Shown here piece by piece: positions 63,232 through 64,000 of a DNA stretch of 64,000 nt. Numbering within the stretch: the first letter of the stretch is position 1; each line of letters opens with the position of its first letter. The position numbers and the translations under genes were made by a program. This DNA is from Ahaetulla prasina. Taxonomy: Eukaryota > Chordata > Lepidosauria > Squamata > Colubridae. Where the stretch lies: contig NC_080539.1 in NCBI RefSeq assembly GCF_028640845.1, positions 364,561,016 to 364,625,015 on the forward strand, given 5' to 3'. The notes beneath the pieces were generated by a model that was given only the letters and a program-made list of their open reading frames with translations, searched no databases and was not told the DNA's origin.

Positions 63232-63965
63232 CGAAGATCTAAGTGCCAAAGCCCACTGCAACTATATAGCAAAAAAGGCCTAAGAGTTGTAAAACCTAAT
63301 TCTGCATAGCTTCTTTTCCAAAAACTCTACACTACTAACCAGAGCATTCAAAACATTTGCCAGACCCATTCTTGAATACAGCTCATCTGTCTGGAACCCA
63401 TACCACATCTCTGACATTAATACAATAGAACGAGTCCAAAAATATTTTACAAGAAGAGTTCTCCACTCCTCTGTAAACAACAAAATACCTTATTCCACCA
63501 GACTTGAAATCCTGGGATTAGAAAACTTAGAACTACGCTGACTCCGAAAAGACCTGTGTTTAACTCACAGAATCATCTATTACCAGTGGTGGGATTCAAG
63601 TAATTTAACAACTGGTTCTCTGCCCTATGATTTCTTCCAACAACCAGTTTGCCAAACTGTTCAGACAGTTAACAACCGGTTCTCCCGAAGTGGTGCGAAC
63701 TGGCTGAATCCCACCACTGTCTATTACAATGTCCTTCCTGTTAAAGACTTCTTCAGCTTCAATCGCAATAATACAAGAGCAAACAATAGATTCAAACTTA
63801 ATGTCAACCGCTTCAATCTTAATTGCAGAAAATATGACTTCAGTAACAGAGTTGTTAATGCTTGAAATACACTACCTGACTCTATGGTCTCCTCTCCAGC
63901 TCCTAAAAGCTTTAACCAAAAACTGTCTACCATTGACCTCACCCCATTCTTAAGAGGACTATAAG
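63232..63965 (+). mobile_element. Non-LTR retrotransposon C-terminus, split by a MITE
   Basis: Encodes TRAFKTFARPILEYSSSVWN, PYHISDINTIERVQKYFTRR and TRLEILGLENLELR before a stop, then after the MITE YYNVLPVKDFFSFNRNNTR. The ARPILEYSSSVWNP and ERVQK motifs are the thumb of jockey/CR1-superfamily RTs. It ends near 63,965 (FLRGL then stop). Clade unresolved. Confidence 0.75.
63584..63719. mobile_element. hAT MITE inside LINE, perfect TSD
   Basis: 136 bp, starts CAGTGGTGGGATTCAAG, ends GAATCCCACCACTG, with TCTATTAC on both sides (63,576-63,583 and 63,720-63,727). The cleanest copy of the family, and the LINE frame resumes exactly after it. Confidence 0.96.
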
Positions 63966-64000
63966 GGGTGTGCATAAGTGCACAAAAGTGCCTACCGTTC

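Overview
The window looks like nuclear DNA from a squamate reptile, most likely a snake. Coding sequence is sparse (under 5%). Most of the rest is interspersed repeats whose mix is typical of squamates: CR1, L2, BovB/RTE and R4-type LINEs, tRNA-derived SINEs with L2-like or BovB-like tails, 5S-like SINE pieces, many hAT-type and pogo-like MITEs, and solo LTRs. LINE 3' ends run into long ATTCT, ATGTT or AGA microsatellites. The species call is inference from this repeat mix.

The one host gene I can support is the 3' part of neurocan (NCAN), on the minus strand, from 52,223 down to a stop codon at 8,034. From 5' to 3' the exons are: a 1,353-bp central chondroitin-sulfate exon (50,871-52,223), EGF1 (41,103-41,219), two identical copies of the EGF2 exon (37,700-37,813 and 35,986-36,099), three C-type lectin exons of 159, 83 and 145 bp (28,488-28,646, 24,959-25,041, 22,156-22,300), a 183-bp sushi exon (10,378-10,560) and the final Arg/His-rich exon (8,034-8,182). 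Every exon has AG/GT borders and the phases join into one open frame. The exons for the signal peptide, Ig domain and link domains are not here and should lie beyond 64,000.

The main oddity is that the EGF2 exon sits in a 1.7-kb tandem duplication (35,044-36,760 and 36,761-38,474). Both exon copies keep intact splice sites and the same 1-1 phase, and the 114 coding bases are identical although the surrounding intron copies have diverged. Splicing both in would give a neurocan with three EGF domains, unlike the usual two.

The introns are a nested archive of insertions. The 11.6-kb intron before the sushi exon holds a long L2 element with APE and RT domains (15.2-18.6 kb), a CR1 (10.8-13.1 kb) and a BovB 3' end. 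The 35-38 kb intron carries a SPIN-like hAT element with a perfect 8-bp target duplication. Upstream of the CS exon are a Rex1/CR1-like LINE (52.5-53.9 kb), an L1-like insertion with a long target duplication (56.2-57.3 kb), a second tandem duplication that copied a solo LTR together with its target site (57.2-59.6 kb), and a palindromic 61-bp minisatellite inside a hAT element (59.7-60.7 kb). At least fifteen MITEs can be bounded to the base by their 8-bp target duplications.

I found no tRNA, rRNA or CRISPR loci and no second host gene.
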